This document shows, piece after piece, positions 25,831 to 34,874 of a stretch of 64,000 bases of DNA. Source of the stretch: an uncultured Sphaerochaeta sp. (GTDB lineage Bacteria > Spirochaetota > Spirochaetia > Sphaerochaetales > Sphaerochaetaceae); the NCBI RefSeq assembly GCF_963666015.1, contig NZ_OY762555.1, positions 3,162,001 to 3,226,000 of the forward strand, read 5' to 3'. The translations under genes were made by a program, and so were the position numbers. Each line of letters begins with the position of its first letter. The first letter of the stretch is position 1. The notes below the pieces were generated by a model that saw nothing but the letters and a program-made list of their open reading frames with translations, searched no databases and was not told where the DNA came from.

Positions 25831-27327
25831 GTGGGGTCTTCCTTGTATATGGAAGACCTTTTTCATCCATTGAAACTCTTGCTCCCCTTGTTCACGCTGG
25901 CTATCTACTTGGCCTGCCGTGGGTCATGTCTTTTCGCCTACCCCCTGCTGGTAGGAGTGGCCTTGGGTGTCCTTGTGCTCATTGTGGCGCCTTTCATTCC
26001 ATCCTGCTCAAGATCCTTGATCATACTCGCCTCTCTCGTATACTGCTTTTACCTGTTGTTGGGTAGAGGCATAGCCAGCAGTACTCCATCCTTTGCAATT
26101 CCTCAGGAGAGAATCGTGAGCTTGGAAGGAACCTTGCAGGAGGATTCATCACTGTCCCGTAGTGGAGACCAATTACTGCGACTTGCATTGACAAGGTGTG
26201 CATCCAAAGGGGACTATGGGGGAAGTGCCTCCGGTATTATTCCGGTTTTGGTTCCTGTAGAAGAAGTACTGGTAGCTTCCAGTACTATCAAGGTTTGGGG
26301 GCAGTGGGATGATACAGAATCAGTCTTCTATGCAAGGGACATGCAGATCCTTGTGCTTCCTCCGGTTGCCCTTGGCCGTCGTGCCATGCTTGAACGCTTG
26401 CAAAGACATCTGGACGTGTGTATCGATGATGCACAGGTAAGAGCTCTTGCTTCCCTTCTGCTTCTGGGGCAGTTGAGTGGGGAATCCTTCGCCCTTAAGG
26501 ACAAGGCAATCCTCTGTGGATGTGCCCATATCCTTGCCTTATCTGGAATGCATCTGCATTTTTTTATTTTGCTTGCAGGTATAGGGTCCAAGTGTCTCTT
26601 CGGTCCCTTCTGGGGCAAGCGTTTCGCTCTCATCGTTCCCTGTCTCTATGTATTGGCTGTGGGGCCGAAACCTTCATTGCTCAGAGCTTTGGGTATGTAT
26701 TTGTTTCAATTGGTACCGTTTGCAAAACAATTTCACTTGCTCATTCCTTTCTATCTCACGGGGGTTCTCCAAGTATGGCTCTTCCCCAACTCAGTTATGC
26801 ATTTTGCGTTTCTCTACAGTTATGCTGCCTTTGCCATGATTCTCTTCGGCAGTGGCCTCCCTTCATTGCCCCTTATAAGCACAGCCCTTGCTGTCATAGG
26901 CACAGGCCCTGCCAGTATGATGCTTACAGGTTCCTGGAACCCAGCAGGCTTGCTCTACAGTGTCCCTGCAACCCTCCTCATCAATCTTGCCATGTTGTTC
27001 AGTTTTCTTGCACTCTTGTGTGGCTCTTGGTGTTCATATCCTCTTAATCTGGTCTATCGGGGAGTAGATGCATTGTTCACCTTTGGCAGTGAGCAAACCT
27101 GGATACTGTCATGGGGGAGCTATGCGCTATTCGTGCTTGTTCTGTTGACCTCTCTTATCGCAATTGGCTATGCTAAGCGAGTCTTGCAAACAAAACGAAG
27201 GAGAGAGTATGCGTTGGAGCTTTGCCTACGATTCGCCACATGCGATCAGCGATCTGTTGCAGAGAGAGGGACTGGCGATGACCAAGAAATTTGGACAGAA
27301 CTTCCTGATTTCGAAACCGGTCCGTGA
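25831..27327 (+). CDS. comEC: ComEC/Rec2-family membrane protein
   Basis: A 498-residue polytopic protein of the competence/DNA-uptake channel family. It has N-terminal helices, an OB-like soluble region (about 85-170) and the competence domain with the signature ILALSGMHLHFF followed by helices. The C-terminal metallo-beta-lactamase domain of full-length ComEC is absent, as in several shorter homologues. The start is uncertain: GTG 25831 or ATG 25849, neither with a good SD. The last 119 nt overlap rsmA in another frame; the tail after the final helix is probably dispensable. DNA import by this organism is not shown by this gene alone. Confidence 0.82.
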   Translation: MGSSLYMEDLFHPLKLLLPLFTLAIYLACRGSCLFAYPLLVGVALGVLVLIVAPFIPSCSRSLIILASLVYCFYLLLGRGIASSTPSFAIPQERIVSLEGTLQEDSSLSRSGDQLLRLALTRCASKGDYGGSASGIIPVLVPVEEVLVASSTIKVWGQWDDTESVFYARDMQILVLPPVALGRRAMLERLQRHLDVCIDDAQVRALASLLLLGQLSGESFALKDKAILCGCAHILALSGMHLHFFILLAGIGSKCLFGPFWGKRFALIVPCLYVLAVGPKPSLLRALGMYLFQLVPFAKQFHLLIPFYLTGVLQVWLFPNSVMHFAFLYSYAAFAMILFGSGLPSLPLISTALAVIGTGPASMMLTGSWNPAGLLYSVPATLLINLAMLFSFLALLCGSWCSYPLNLVYRGVDALFTFGSEQTWILSWGSYALFVLVLLTSLIAIGYAKRVLQTKRRREYALELCLRFATCDQRSVAERGTGDDQEIWTELPDFETGP

Positions 27328-28087
27328 ACGCATTGTCTCACTCCTTGAACCGCTTGAGAACACTTCGGTCTGGGAAATCGGTCCTGGGATTGGCTCCCTT
27401 ACCGCGTTGCTTTTGGAAAGAGGAGCTGTGGTTACTACTTTCGAGATCGACCATGGGTTCTGTAGAATTCTCAGGGAGCATGCATTCGGTGAGGACCCTG
27501 CGTTCCATCTTGTTGAAGGTGATGCCTTGAAGACCTTGCCGAAAACCTTTGGGAAAACGGCTTTGCCTGAACGGGTCTGTGGTAATCTTCCCTATAATGT
27601 AGGGTCAGTGGTGATCGCGAAAATCCTTGAGGAAGGGTATCGTATCCCGCAGATGGTCTTTACCCTGCAAAAAGAGGTGGTTGACCGTCTCTGTGCATCT
27701 CCAGGGTCAAAGATGTGGTCATCATTTTCGCTTCTTGCCCAGATGGATTATGAGGTGACCCAATCGTTTGTCATCAATGCAGGAGCATTTTTCCCTAAAC
27801 CCAATGTCACCAGCAGTGTTGTGCACTTTGCACTGCGAGAGGAGAGTTTGGTCAAGGATGAGCTGCGTCCACATTTCTTGTTGGTCATCAGGGATTTGTT
27901 TGCCCAGCGCAGAAAGACGGTGAAAAACAATCTGATGGGTGGAAAGATTGGTGCACTGCTGGGTAAGGAAGGCGTGGCATTGTTGCTTGCTGAGAGCAAT
28001 GTTGATCCGTCCCTCAGGGCTGAAGCACTTTCTTGGCCCCAGTTTCTCTCCCTTAGTGAGTCTCTCTCCAACTATCAAGCCAAGTGA
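27209..28087 (+). CDS. rsmA: 16S rRNA (adenine(1518)-N6/adenine(1519)-N6)-dimethyltransferase
   Basis: A 292-residue KsgA/RsmA enzyme that dimethylates two adenines near the 3' end of 16S rRNA. Motifs: KKFGQNFL at the N-terminus, SAM loop EIGPGIGSLTALL, and catalytic NLPYNV; the C-terminal helical domain has FAQRRKTVKNNL. Start ATG 27209 has SD AAGGAGA and the spirochaete-type start MRWSFAYDSPHAI. This puts the first 119 nt inside the end of comEC. Its 3' end overlaps the convergent MATE gene by 35 nt. Confidence 0.93.
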   Translation: MRWSFAYDSPHAISDLLQREGLAMTKKFGQNFLISKPVRERIVSLLEPLENTSVWEIGPGIGSLTALLLERGAVVTTFEIDHGFCRILREHAFGEDPAFHLVEGDALKTLPKTFGKTALPERVCGNLPYNVGSVVIAKILEEGYRIPQMVFTLQKEVVDRLCASPGSKMWSSFSLLAQMDYEVTQSFVINAGAFFPKPNVTSSVVHFALREESLVKDELRPHFLLVIRDLFAQRRKTVKNNLMGGKIGALLGKEGVALLLAESNVDPSLRAEALSWPQFLSLSESLSNYQAK

Positions 28088-29450
28088 ATCGGCGGTATCG
28101 CACCAGGCAGATGATTCCCCTAATATTCAGGTCAGCGACCATTGCAAGCCAGATACCCATGAGTGCAAGATTGGTTGTGCTCAGCAACAGGTAGGCAAGG
28201 GGAAGTCGGATCAACCACATTCCGGTTACCGCAATATGAAATGGCCCTTTGGTATCTCCCGCACCACGAAGTACCCCAAACACAAGTATGGAGAGGCCGA
28301 AGGCGGGCTCCGCAAAGGCTTCCAGGCGTAATACCCGTGAACCAAGTGCAATGACCTGGGCATCACGGGTAAAGAAGCCCATCAGAAGTGGTGCAAACAG
28401 GTAGAGGATTACTCCCATGAGTGTCATCAGGAGTGTTCCCATCACAACGCAGGTGCTGGAAAAACGGCGGGCAAGTTGTTTGTCTTCGCTGCCCAGTGAT
28501 TGGGCGACCAAGGTGGTAGCTGCGGTGGCAAAGCCACTTGCCGGCAGGTAGGTCATAGACTCTGCATTGATTGCCAAGAAGTGTGCAGCAAGGGCGGTGG
28601 TTCCCAATGTACCAACCATTTTTGTGTAGACGATCTGGCCGAATGAGAGCGTCGATCGTTCAAGTGCCATCGGAAGAGCGAGGCGAAGCGAGCTCTTGAG
28701 AATGGCGGCATCGAATTTCCAACTCCCTTTCAGTGAAAGTCGGATAGGGTTGCTTGTCGTAAGCAATATCCCAAAAAGCAGGATGCTGGTGACTGTGCAA
28801 CTGATACTGGTTGCCATTGCAGCACCCCTAACACCGAGACCAAGACCAGGTAGAGTAACTATTCCCAGAGGAATACTTGGGAAGATGAAGAAGAGATTGA
28901 GAAGAATGTTCATAAGATTGTTCAGACCATTGAGATAGAGTGGCGTTCTGGAGTCCCCGCTGAGGCGAAGTAGGGTGCTGATGAGAATCATGAGGAGGTT
29001 CGGAAGATATCCCAAGGCAATATAGTGGAAGTACTGTTGTGCCAATGGTTCCACCGTTGCCTCAGCACCTATCCATGAGGGAAGTCTTCTTGCAATGATG
29101 AGGAAAGAGAAGGTCAGGAAGAATCCAAAAAAGAGAGAGGATAGGATTGCCTGTCTGGTAATGAGACGGGCTCTGTCAGTCTTTCCACTTCCAAGGTTAC
29201 GGGCCATCAACACAGAGAAGCCGATGGCAAACGCGTTCATCCACCCATTCACCAGCCAGATGGTGGAGGCTGGAACAGAAACTGCTGCAGTTGCCTGAGC
29301 ACCAAGAGAACCCACCATGGCTGAATCGACATAGGTAACGGTAACTTGTAGGAATTGTTCAAGGATGGTAGGCCAGGCGAGCGCCCAGATGATGGTTCTC
29401 GCAGGAAGCGATCGATCGAGAAGATTCAATGGTTTTGTACTTCTGAGCAT
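28053..29450 (-). CDS. MATE-family efflux transporter
   Basis: A 465-residue inner-membrane antiporter with 12 hydrophobic segments in two homologous halves (WPTILEQFLQVTVTYVDSAMVG begins the first, LALPMALERSTLSFGQIVYTKMVG the second). MATE proteins export cationic drugs or metabolites using Na+ or H+. A second family member, from a different branch by eye, lies at 47.4 kb. It follows pta on the same strand, separated by a GC-rich hairpin. Substrate unknown. Confidence 0.9.
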   Translation of the reverse strand: MLRSTKPLNLLDRSLPARTIIWALAWPTILEQFLQVTVTYVDSAMVGSLGAQATAAVSVPASTIWLVNGWMNAFAIGFSVLMARNLGSGKTDRARLITRQAILSSLFFGFFLTFSFLIIARRLPSWIGAEATVEPLAQQYFHYIALGYLPNLLMILISTLLRLSGDSRTPLYLNGLNNLMNILLNLFFIFPSIPLGIVTLPGLGLGVRGAAMATSISCTVTSILLFGILLTTSNPIRLSLKGSWKFDAAILKSSLRLALPMALERSTLSFGQIVYTKMVGTLGTTALAAHFLAINAESMTYLPASGFATAATTLVAQSLGSEDKQLARRFSSTCVVMGTLLMTLMGVILYLFAPLLMGFFTRDAQVIALGSRVLRLEAFAEPAFGLSILVFGVLRGAGDTKGPFHIAVTGMWLIRLPLAYLLLSTTNLALMGIWLAMVADLNIRGIICLVRYRRFTWLDSWRETH

Positions 29451-29506
29451 GCCTTGTCTACCCTTGGAGACGAGGCAATCGTATAGAAAAGTATGGAACG
29501 TGGCAA

Positions 29507-29531
29507 GGGCGGGAAAATGAAACTCCCGCCC
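29507..29531 (-). repeat. GC-rich hairpin after pta
   Basis: GGGCGGGA (29507-29514), 9-nt loop, TCCCGCCC (29524-29531), 13 nt beyond the pta stop and before the MATE gene on the same strand. No U tract follows, so it is more likely a 3' stabilising or processing hairpin than a strong terminator. Confidence 0.55.
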
Positions 29532-29543
29532 TCTCTATGAAAC

Positions 29544-30545
29544 TTAGATGCTTGCTGCCTGTGCAAGTGTGATTGCACTGGTCACCACGATATCCTCAAC
29601 GGAACACCCACGGCTGAGATCACTGATCGGCTTGGCGAATCCCTGGAGGATTGGGCCATAGGCTTCAGCTCCAGCAAGGCGCTGTACAAGCTTGTAGCCG
29701 ATGTTTCCAGCCTGGAGGTCCGGGAAGATCAGGGTATTGGCACCACCGGCGACGGTGGAACCAGGAGCCTTGCTCTTCGCAACACTGGGAACAATGGCTG
29801 CATCGAGCTGCAACTCCCCGTCAATCTGCAACTCAGGAAGTTTTTCCTTGACCAGATTGGTAGCGGTAACCACCTTGTCGACCAAATCACCCTTTGCAGA
29901 GCCCTTGGTTGAGTAGCTGAGCATGGCCACCTTTGCCTCGGTGTTGAGGAAGGTCTTGCAGGATAATGCAGAAGCTTCTGCAATCTCAGCCAGCTGTTCA
30001 GCTGTTGGGTTGGGGATGGTGGCACAGTCAGCAAAAATGAATGAGCCGTTTGCCCCATATTCGCTCTTGTCTGTTGCCATGACGAAACATGAGGATGCAA
30101 ACTTGATCCCGGGCTTGGTCTTGATGATCTGGAAGGCAGCAAGAAGCACATTGCCGGTGGTGTTCTCAGCGCCGGCAACCATTGCATCAGCCTTTCCCAG
30201 GCGGACCATCATGGCTCCCCAGCGAAGAGGATCGATAATACCCTGGTAAGCTTCATCCTCGCTCAATCCTTTATGCTTTCGAAGCTCATGGTATTCCTTG
30301 GTAAAAGCCTCACGATCTTCACTGGAAGAGGGGTCTACAATTGAGATACCTTCAAGTGAGGTCTTTACTGCTTCTGCAGCGTTCTTCACTGCATCCACTG
30401 CACCGACCAAGATGACCGATTTGGCCAATTTTTCATCGATAATCTTCCGTGCGGCCTGGATGGTTCTGCTCTCAGTACCCTCGGCCAGGACGAGATTTTT
30501 CTGGGCCTCAATTGCTTGGGCCTTCATTTTTTCTGCAAACGTCAT
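29544..30545 (-). CDS. pta: Phosphate acetyltransferase
   Basis: A 333-residue short-form Pta, which exchanges acetyl-CoA and acetyl phosphate in acetate fermentation. The sequence has LAEGTESRTIQAARKI near the start, GADAMVAGAENTTGNVL-type CoA-site residues (DAMVAGAENTTGNVL) and the C-terminal LQGFAKPISDLSRGCSVEDIV, all characteristic. ATG at 30545 has a clear SD (AAGGAG). No ackA is adjacent. High expression would be expected in a fermenter, in line with the stabilising hairpin after it. Confidence 0.95.
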   Translation of the reverse strand: MTFAEKMKAQAIEAQKNLVLAEGTESRTIQAARKIIDEKLAKSVILVGAVDAVKNAAEAVKTSLEGISIVDPSSSEDREAFTKEYHELRKHKGLSEDEAYQGIIDPLRWGAMMVRLGKADAMVAGAENTTGNVLLAAFQIIKTKPGIKFASSCFVMATDKSEYGANGSFIFADCATIPNPTAEQLAEIAEASALSCKTFLNTEAKVAMLSYSTKGSAKGDLVDKVVTATNLVKEKLPELQIDGELQLDAAIVPSVAKSKAPGSTVAGGANTLIFPDLQAGNIGYKLVQRLAGAEAYGPILQGFAKPISDLSRGCSVEDIVVTSAITLAQAASI

Positions 30546-30646
30546 GGTTATGCTCCTTGACAGGTTAGATTAGATAGTACCCGATCAGTGTATCACGTTA
30601 GAATCTCTTAGAAAAGGCTCGAAGAGTGGGCATTCCAGTCTCCTCC

Positions 30647-30675
30647 TTGCCCGTTTTATTGCTTTCCAGTACAAT
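30647..30675 (+). promoter_or_regulatory. Promoter of the tyrA-like gene
   Basis: TTGCCC (30647-30652), 17 nt, TACAAT (30670-30675). The first ATG (30683) lies 7 nt beyond the -10 box; the better supported ATG (30695) has a GAAAGAGAG stretch before it, leaving a leader of only about 12 nt. Confidence 0.55.
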
Positions 30676-30694
30676 GCGGTTCATGAAAGAGAGC

Positions 30695-31432
30695 ATGCGC
30701 ATCGGAGTATATGGCTTGGGACGATTTGGATCCTTCTGGGCCAAGGAGTTGGCTGGACATGGGTTTGAGGTAATCGCCTACAGTAGACGGAATAAAACCG
30801 TTCCCCCAGGGGTACGTCTCGGGAGTGAGGAAGAAGTCCTTACCTGTTCTGCTTTGTTCTATTGTGTTTCCATCAGCGCCTTCAAGGACGTACTGGCACG
30901 TACCGCTGGGAACATCGGGAAGGATACCGTGGTGATGGACACTTGTTCGGTGAAGCTCTATCCGGCAAAGGTTATGCAAGAGCTGCTTCCTTCCTCTGTG
31001 CAAAGCATAGCAACGCACCCAATGTTTGGTCCTGATTCCGGTAAGAATGGGGTGAAAGGCCTTCCCTTGGTGATCTGTCCGGTCAATTGCAAGCAGGAAA
31101 CGCTCTCCTGGTGGGTGAATGAATTTGCTCGTTGGGGCCTCGATGTTATGCATATGAGCTGTGACCAGCACGACCGTGAGGCTGCCTGGTCTCAGGGGAT
31201 TACCCACTTCGTGGGGCGTACGCTCTCTGAACTTTCCCTTGGCGATACCAAACTGGCAACCAAGGGATACAGGACCCTTATGAGTGTTGTGGAGCAGACC
31301 TGCAATGATCCAATGCAGCTGTTCTATGACCTGCAACGTTATAATCCGTATGCAAAGCAGATGCGTATGGGGCTCAAAGGAGCCCTTGATACGGTTATGG
31401 AGGTCCTGAAGAAGCAGGAGGAAATTGAGTGA
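30695..31432 (+). CDS. tyrA: Prephenate dehydrogenase-family protein
   Basis: A 245-residue NAD(P)-dependent dehydrogenase. The N-terminal Rossmann motif is GVYGLGRFGSF, and the catalytic domain has THPMFGPDSG and an SQGITHFVGR-type helix (QGITHFVGRTL), as in arogenate/prephenate dehydrogenases that make the tyrosine precursor. There is no chorismate mutase or ACT domain. The ATG at 30695 is preferred because the Rossmann strand begins there; ATG 30683 would add four residues. It overlaps mtaB by 4 nt (GTGA). No other aromatic amino acid genes are next to it. Confidence 0.82.
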   Translation: MRIGVYGLGRFGSFWAKELAGHGFEVIAYSRRNKTVPPGVRLGSEEEVLTCSALFYCVSISAFKDVLARTAGNIGKDTVVMDTCSVKLYPAKVMQELLPSSVQSIATHPMFGPDSGKNGVKGLPLVICPVNCKQETLSWWVNEFARWGLDVMHMSCDQHDREAAWSQGITHFVGRTLSELSLGDTKLATKGYRTLMSVVEQTCNDPMQLFYDLQRYNPYAKQMRMGLKGALDTVMEVLKKQEEIE

Positions 31433-32748
31433 ATGTGTGTGTATATACCTTGGGATGTAGGCTGAACCAGTGCGAGAGTGAAGCCATCGCCGATTCATTT
31501 TCCAAGGAAGGATTCACCGTGGTCTCTGAGGACCAAGGTGCTGATCTATATATTGTCAATACGTGCACTGTTACCAGTAAAGCCGAACAGAAAGCAAGAA
31601 GGATGCTCCGTAAATTTGCGAGGATTGCCCCGACACTTGCCACGGGTTGTTATGCCCAGGTCAACGAGGAAGAGCTCAAGGCACTCAGTGACCAGATTAT
31701 TGTGGTCCCGCTGGAAAAGAAGGCGCATCTTCTCCAGCTTGCAAAGCATCTGAAAGCTTCTCTAGTCTCTGGTATGAGTATGAAGGAGGGGTGCCTCTCC
31801 TTCAGTGACGGAGAAGCCTCCGTCTTTGATTATGACGCGGCCTCTTTTTCCTACCATAGCAGGGCGTACCTGAAAATCCAGGATGGGTGCGACAACAGTT
31901 GTGCGTACTGCCGGGTACATATTGCACGAGGCAAGGCTGTGAGCCTTGATTCCACTCTCGTCATTGAGCGTGCTCTTGCACTCGAGGCGGCTGGTTTCCA
32001 GGAGATCATGCTCACCGGTGTCAATCTTACCATGTACGATCATCAGGGTGATGGTTTGGGAGGGTTGCTTGAGAAGTTGCTCTCAGTGCTTTCTGAAGAT
32101 GTTAGGCTCCGCCTCAGTTCCATGGAACCCGACCATATCGATGGTCGTCTGTTGGAAGCCTTGAAGGACCCAAGGATGCAACCACACTTCCACATTCCGG
32201 TACAGAGTGGGAGCAATCGGGTTCTACAACTCGTTGATAGGCACTATACCATCAGTGAACTGTCCTCAATTCTGGAACAGCTCAAACATTCGAAGGATGA
32301 CCCCTTCCTGGCCGCTGATATCATTACCGGTCTTCCTGGGGAGAGTGAAGAGGATTATGAAGAAACGAAGCAATTCATACTCAGCCAAGGATTCTCCATG
32401 TTGCATGTGTTCCCATTCTCACCCCGACCCGATACCCCGCTGTATCATGCAAAACATCGTGTTCCTGAGAAAATACGTGATGAACGAGCCCTTGAGCTCC
32501 GGGAACTCTCAAAGCAGCTGCACGACGCATACAAAGAGAGGCAACTGGGAAAAGAGAGTGAGGTTATCCTCCAAAACAGGAAGGGAGGGCACTGGTATGG
32601 GTTGAGCGGGAACTATCTGGAAGTAAAAGTAATTGATGCTCCTCCCTTCGCAAGGGAAGGAATGTTGGTGAAGGGACGCTTCAGTGACAAGCTGCCCAAA
32701 ACAGGGAAGATGGAGTTTATTTCCTATGAAACGGCTATTCGCAACTGA
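31429..32748 (+). CDS. mtaB: tRNA (N6-threonylcarbamoyladenosine37-C2)-methylthiotransferase
   Basis: A 439-residue radical SAM methylthiotransferase of the MtaB type, which adds a methylthio group to t6A37 of tRNAs reading ANN codons. The N-terminal UPF0004 domain has cysteines at TLGCRLNQCES, VNTCTVT and ATGCYAQ for one Fe-S cluster; the radical SAM cluster is CDNSCAYC; a TRAM-like domain closes the protein. It starts with GTG overlapping the tyrA stop. The acetyltransferase gene overlaps its end by 23 nt. Confidence 0.93.
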   Translation: MNVCVYTLGCRLNQCESEAIADSFSKEGFTVVSEDQGADLYIVNTCTVTSKAEQKARRMLRKFARIAPTLATGCYAQVNEEELKALSDQIIVVPLEKKAHLLQLAKHLKASLVSGMSMKEGCLSFSDGEASVFDYDAASFSYHSRAYLKIQDGCDNSCAYCRVHIARGKAVSLDSTLVIERALALEAAGFQEIMLTGVNLTMYDHQGDGLGGLLEKLLSVLSEDVRLRLSSMEPDHIDGRLLEALKDPRMQPHFHIPVQSGSNRVLQLVDRHYTISELSSILEQLKHSKDDPFLAADIITGLPGESEEDYEETKQFILSQGFSMLHVFPFSPRPDTPLYHAKHRVPEKIRDERALELRELSKQLHDAYKERQLGKESEVILQNRKGGHWYGLSGNYLEVKVIDAPPFAREGMLVKGRFSDKLPKTGKMEFISYETAIRN

Positions 32749-33295
32749 ACGTCTTGACGCCTATATCATTTCCAGACCGCTTGCTGGACCGTACCTGGCA
32801 TATGAGAAGCGGAACCGGGAATTGTTTCGTCCCTACTCAATTGCACAGAAGGAGAGTTACTACACCTTGGGGTCGTTCCAGGATGTGGCGGACCGACAGT
32901 TCAACCTCTATGAGGAGCACAGAATGCTCCCCTTGTTGTTTTTCGAGAAGGATAAAAGAAAGCATGTCATTGCCTTGGTGAGCCTGAACCAATTGGTATG
33001 GGGACCTTTTCGATCAGGAAAGCTCAGCTATAGTGTGGATGGTGATAAGCTACGTCAGGGCTATGGCACAGAGGCAGTGAAGGGAATTATCGACTATGCG
33101 TTTGGACAACTTGGTTTGCATCGCGTCGAGGCCCATATCCAGCAGAACAATAGTGCAAGTCTTGCGTTTGCTGAGCATATAGGATTCCAAGCGGAAGGAA
33201 TGGCGAAGGGCTATCTATACAGGGATGGGGAGTGGGTGGACCATCTACGCCTATCCCTGCTCAATGAATGTTTGGATATGCGCTCCTTCAGTTAG
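32726..33295 (+). CDS. GNAT-family N-acetyltransferase (RimJ/RimL-like)
   Basis: A 189-residue GNAT enzyme resembling ribosomal-protein acetyltransferases. It begins ATERLDAYIISRPLAGPYLAYEKRN, has the acetyl-CoA pyrophosphate loop RQGYGTEAVKGIIDYAF (Q/RxxGxG/A) and the segment LHRVEAHIQQNNSASLAFAEHIGFQAEG. Acceptor not known. ATG 32726 was chosen because the homology begins there, with GGAG upstream; it overlaps mtaB by 23 nt and converges with cysE, overlapping it by 8 nt. Confidence 0.87.
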   Translation: MKRLFATERLDAYIISRPLAGPYLAYEKRNRELFRPYSIAQKESYYTLGSFQDVADRQFNLYEEHRMLPLLFFEKDKRKHVIALVSLNQLVWGPFRSGKLSYSVDGDKLRQGYGTEAVKGIIDYAFGQLGLHRVEAHIQQNNSASLAFAEHIGFQAEGMAKGYLYRDGEWVDHLRLSLLNECLDMRSFS

Positions 33296-34208
33296 GACGA
33301 CTTTTGAGCTCCCTCACCGTTATCTTGGGTTCCTGGATGGTGACCATGGTATTGGGAGCAACCGATTCCTTGATCCATACGTTGGAGCCTATTACTGCAT
33401 TTTTCCCGATGGTAATATCTCCAAGGATAGTCGCGTTGGAATAGATGGTTACATTGTCTTCAATTGAGGGGTGTCTTTTTGCTCCCCTGATCAGGCTTCC
33501 GCAAGCATCTTTTGGAAAGCTCAGTGCACCGAGGGTTACCCCTTGGTAGAGCTTCACATTGTTTCCGATGACCGTGGTTTCCCCAATGACCACACCAGTT
33601 CCATGGTCGATGAAGAACGATGCTCCTATCTCTGCACCGGGGTGGATATCGATACCGGTCTCCTTGTGTGCATACTCATTGAACATGCGAGGGATCAGGG
33701 GAACATCCATCTTGAATAGTTCATGTGCAATCCTGTGGATGGTAAGTGTCTTGATGCAGGGATAAGAGAGGATGACCTCTCTGATATTCCTTGCTGCAGG
33801 ATCTCCATCGAATGCTGCCTTGGCATCCTTCTTCAGTTTTATACGGAGTTGGGGCAAGAGGGCGCATACCTCTCTGACCGTACTATCGGCTTTTTCCTGT
33901 GCCTCACACTCATCAAGTGAAGGGTCGTCGTACCGGTATGCGAGAAAAATCTGGCTCTTCAACTGCGTACAGACTTGCTGCATCTGTACTCTCAGGATTT
34001 CTTGCAGTCCCAGTTCAGCACGGTCACGCCCACAACGACCAGGGAACATCAGTTCAAGAAATTCATTGGAAATTTCCCCAATGGAGAGCATCTGAGGCAG
34101 TGGTTTTAAACCATGAAAATTTGCATTTCCTGCAACACGGTCGAAGGTCCCGTAGAATGCATCCACATAGGATGAAGCATCAAATTGTTGGTCTTTGCAC
34201 GGTTTCAT
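33288..34208 (-). CDS. cysE: Serine O-acetyltransferase
   Basis: A 306-residue CysE-type enzyme, which makes O-acetylserine for cysteine synthesis. A helical N-terminal domain of about 175 residues precedes the left-handed beta-helix (GIDIHPGAEIGASFFIDHGTG, then IGETTVIGNNVKLYQGVTLG), with the catalytic His/Asp region in this stretch. The long form is typical of anaerobes and spirochaetes. The ATG at 34208 is the only ATG at the start of the homology; there is no SD. It follows bioY by about 40 nt on the same strand; the gap contains a hairpin (CTTGCA/TGCAAG, 34226-34245). Biotin control of cysE would be unexpected but is possible by read-through. Confidence 0.9.
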   Translation of the reverse strand: MKPCKDQQFDASSYVDAFYGTFDRVAGNANFHGLKPLPQMLSIGEISNEFLELMFPGRCGRDRAELGLQEILRVQMQQVCTQLKSQIFLAYRYDDPSLDECEAQEKADSTVREVCALLPQLRIKLKKDAKAAFDGDPAARNIREVILSYPCIKTLTIHRIAHELFKMDVPLIPRMFNEYAHKETGIDIHPGAEIGASFFIDHGTGVVIGETTVIGNNVKLYQGVTLGALSFPKDACGSLIRGAKRHPSIEDNVTIYSNATILGDITIGKNAVIGSNVWIKESVAPNTMVTIQEPKITVRELKSRPN

Positions 34209-34248
34209 ACGGCTACCATACGGTTCTTGCAGGCTTTTATGCAAGCAC

Positions 34249-34791
34249 CTAGCCTAGGAACTGTGCAATCCTTGTATATAACGTGCCTGCCAGATGTGTG
34301 GCTATGGCCAATTTCAATAGGTCGCCAAGAATAAAAGGAAGCATACCTGCCTGTAGTGCTACCTTCCAGGAGAGATTCCCCACAACCTTTAAATAGGGGA
34401 CTCCTGCAAGATAGATGGCCAGCGTAGCCCCAAGGCCAAGGAGAATGCATACCAATTTGAATCTTCCTGGGTACTCGTCTTTCCTGCGGTAACTGCCGGC
34501 AAGCCCTGCGAGAAAGGAGGCAGGAAGCAAACCGAAGAGAAACCCCCCAGTAGGGCCAAGGAGAATTCCCAAGCCGCCACCACTACTGAAAACCGGCAAA
34601 CCAATTGCTCCCAGCAGCAGATAAATTGCCGTGCTGCCCAGCCCCACGGCAGGCCCACCGAGAAATCCCGCGAGCAGAACAAAGAGTGTCTGCAGGGTGA
34701 TGGGGACAGGAGGAAGAGGGAACCTGAGATAGGCTCCAACGATGATCAAGGCACTAAAAAGCGAGGTAAGAAGTAATCGTTTTTGTTGCAT
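34249..34791 (-). CDS. bioY: Biotin transporter substrate-binding S component BioY
   Basis: A 180-residue membrane protein with six hydrophobic segments. The family marks are PLPPVPITLQTLFVLLAGFLGGPAVG and GGGLGILLGPTGGFLFG. BioY alone, or with an ECF module, imports biotin. ATG 34791 has only CCCCCC before it, no SD, and its -10 box ends 6 nt upstream, suggesting a leaderless mRNA. The BirA-type operator at 34819-34847 overlaps its -35 box. Confidence 0.93.
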   Translation of the reverse strand: MQQKRLLLTSLFSALIIVGAYLRFPLPPVPITLQTLFVLLAGFLGGPAVGLGSTAIYLLLGAIGLPVFSSGGGLGILLGPTGGFLFGLLPASFLAGLAGSYRRKDEYPGRFKLVCILLGLGATLAIYLAGVPYLKVVGNLSWKVALQAGMLPFILGDLLKLAIATHLAGTLYTRIAQFLG

Positions 34792-34797
34792 GGGGGG

Positions 34798-34827
34798 AGC
34801 GTAGCACAGCACCTTTTAAATTGTAAA
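34798..34827 (-). promoter_or_regulatory. bioY promoter, leaderless type
   Basis: On the minus strand TTTACA (34822-34827), 18 nt, TACGCT (34798-34803), then 6 nt and the ATG. The -35 box lies inside the left arm of the BirA-type operator. Confidence 0.5.
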
Positions 34828-34847
34828 CAGCAAGCAGGTTGACAATT
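34819..34847. promoter_or_regulatory. BirA-type operator between bioY and birA
   Basis: Inverted repeat AATTGTAAAC (34819-34828), 9-nt spacer, GTTGACAATT (34838-34847), one mismatch in ten. The half-sites match the recalled BirA consensus (TTGTAAAC/GTTnACAA), but the usual spacing is about 14-16 nt. It covers the -35 boxes of both divergent promoters, so one bound repressor could shut both genes when biotin is plentiful. Confidence 0.7.
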
Positions 34848-34867
34848 GAAGAAGTGCACACTACCAT
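34839..34867 (+). promoter_or_regulatory. birA promoter, leaderless type
   Basis: TTGACA (34839-34844), 17 nt, TACCAT (34862-34867), then 7 nt and the ATG at 34875. The -35 box lies in the right arm of the BirA-type operator, so birA is probably autoregulated. Confidence 0.55.
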
Positions 34868-34874
34868 CGGTCGC

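Noticed and set aside
29507..29531. Strong intrinsic terminator of pta
   Set aside because: The stem is good but no T tract follows on the minus strand, so it is listed as a hairpin only.
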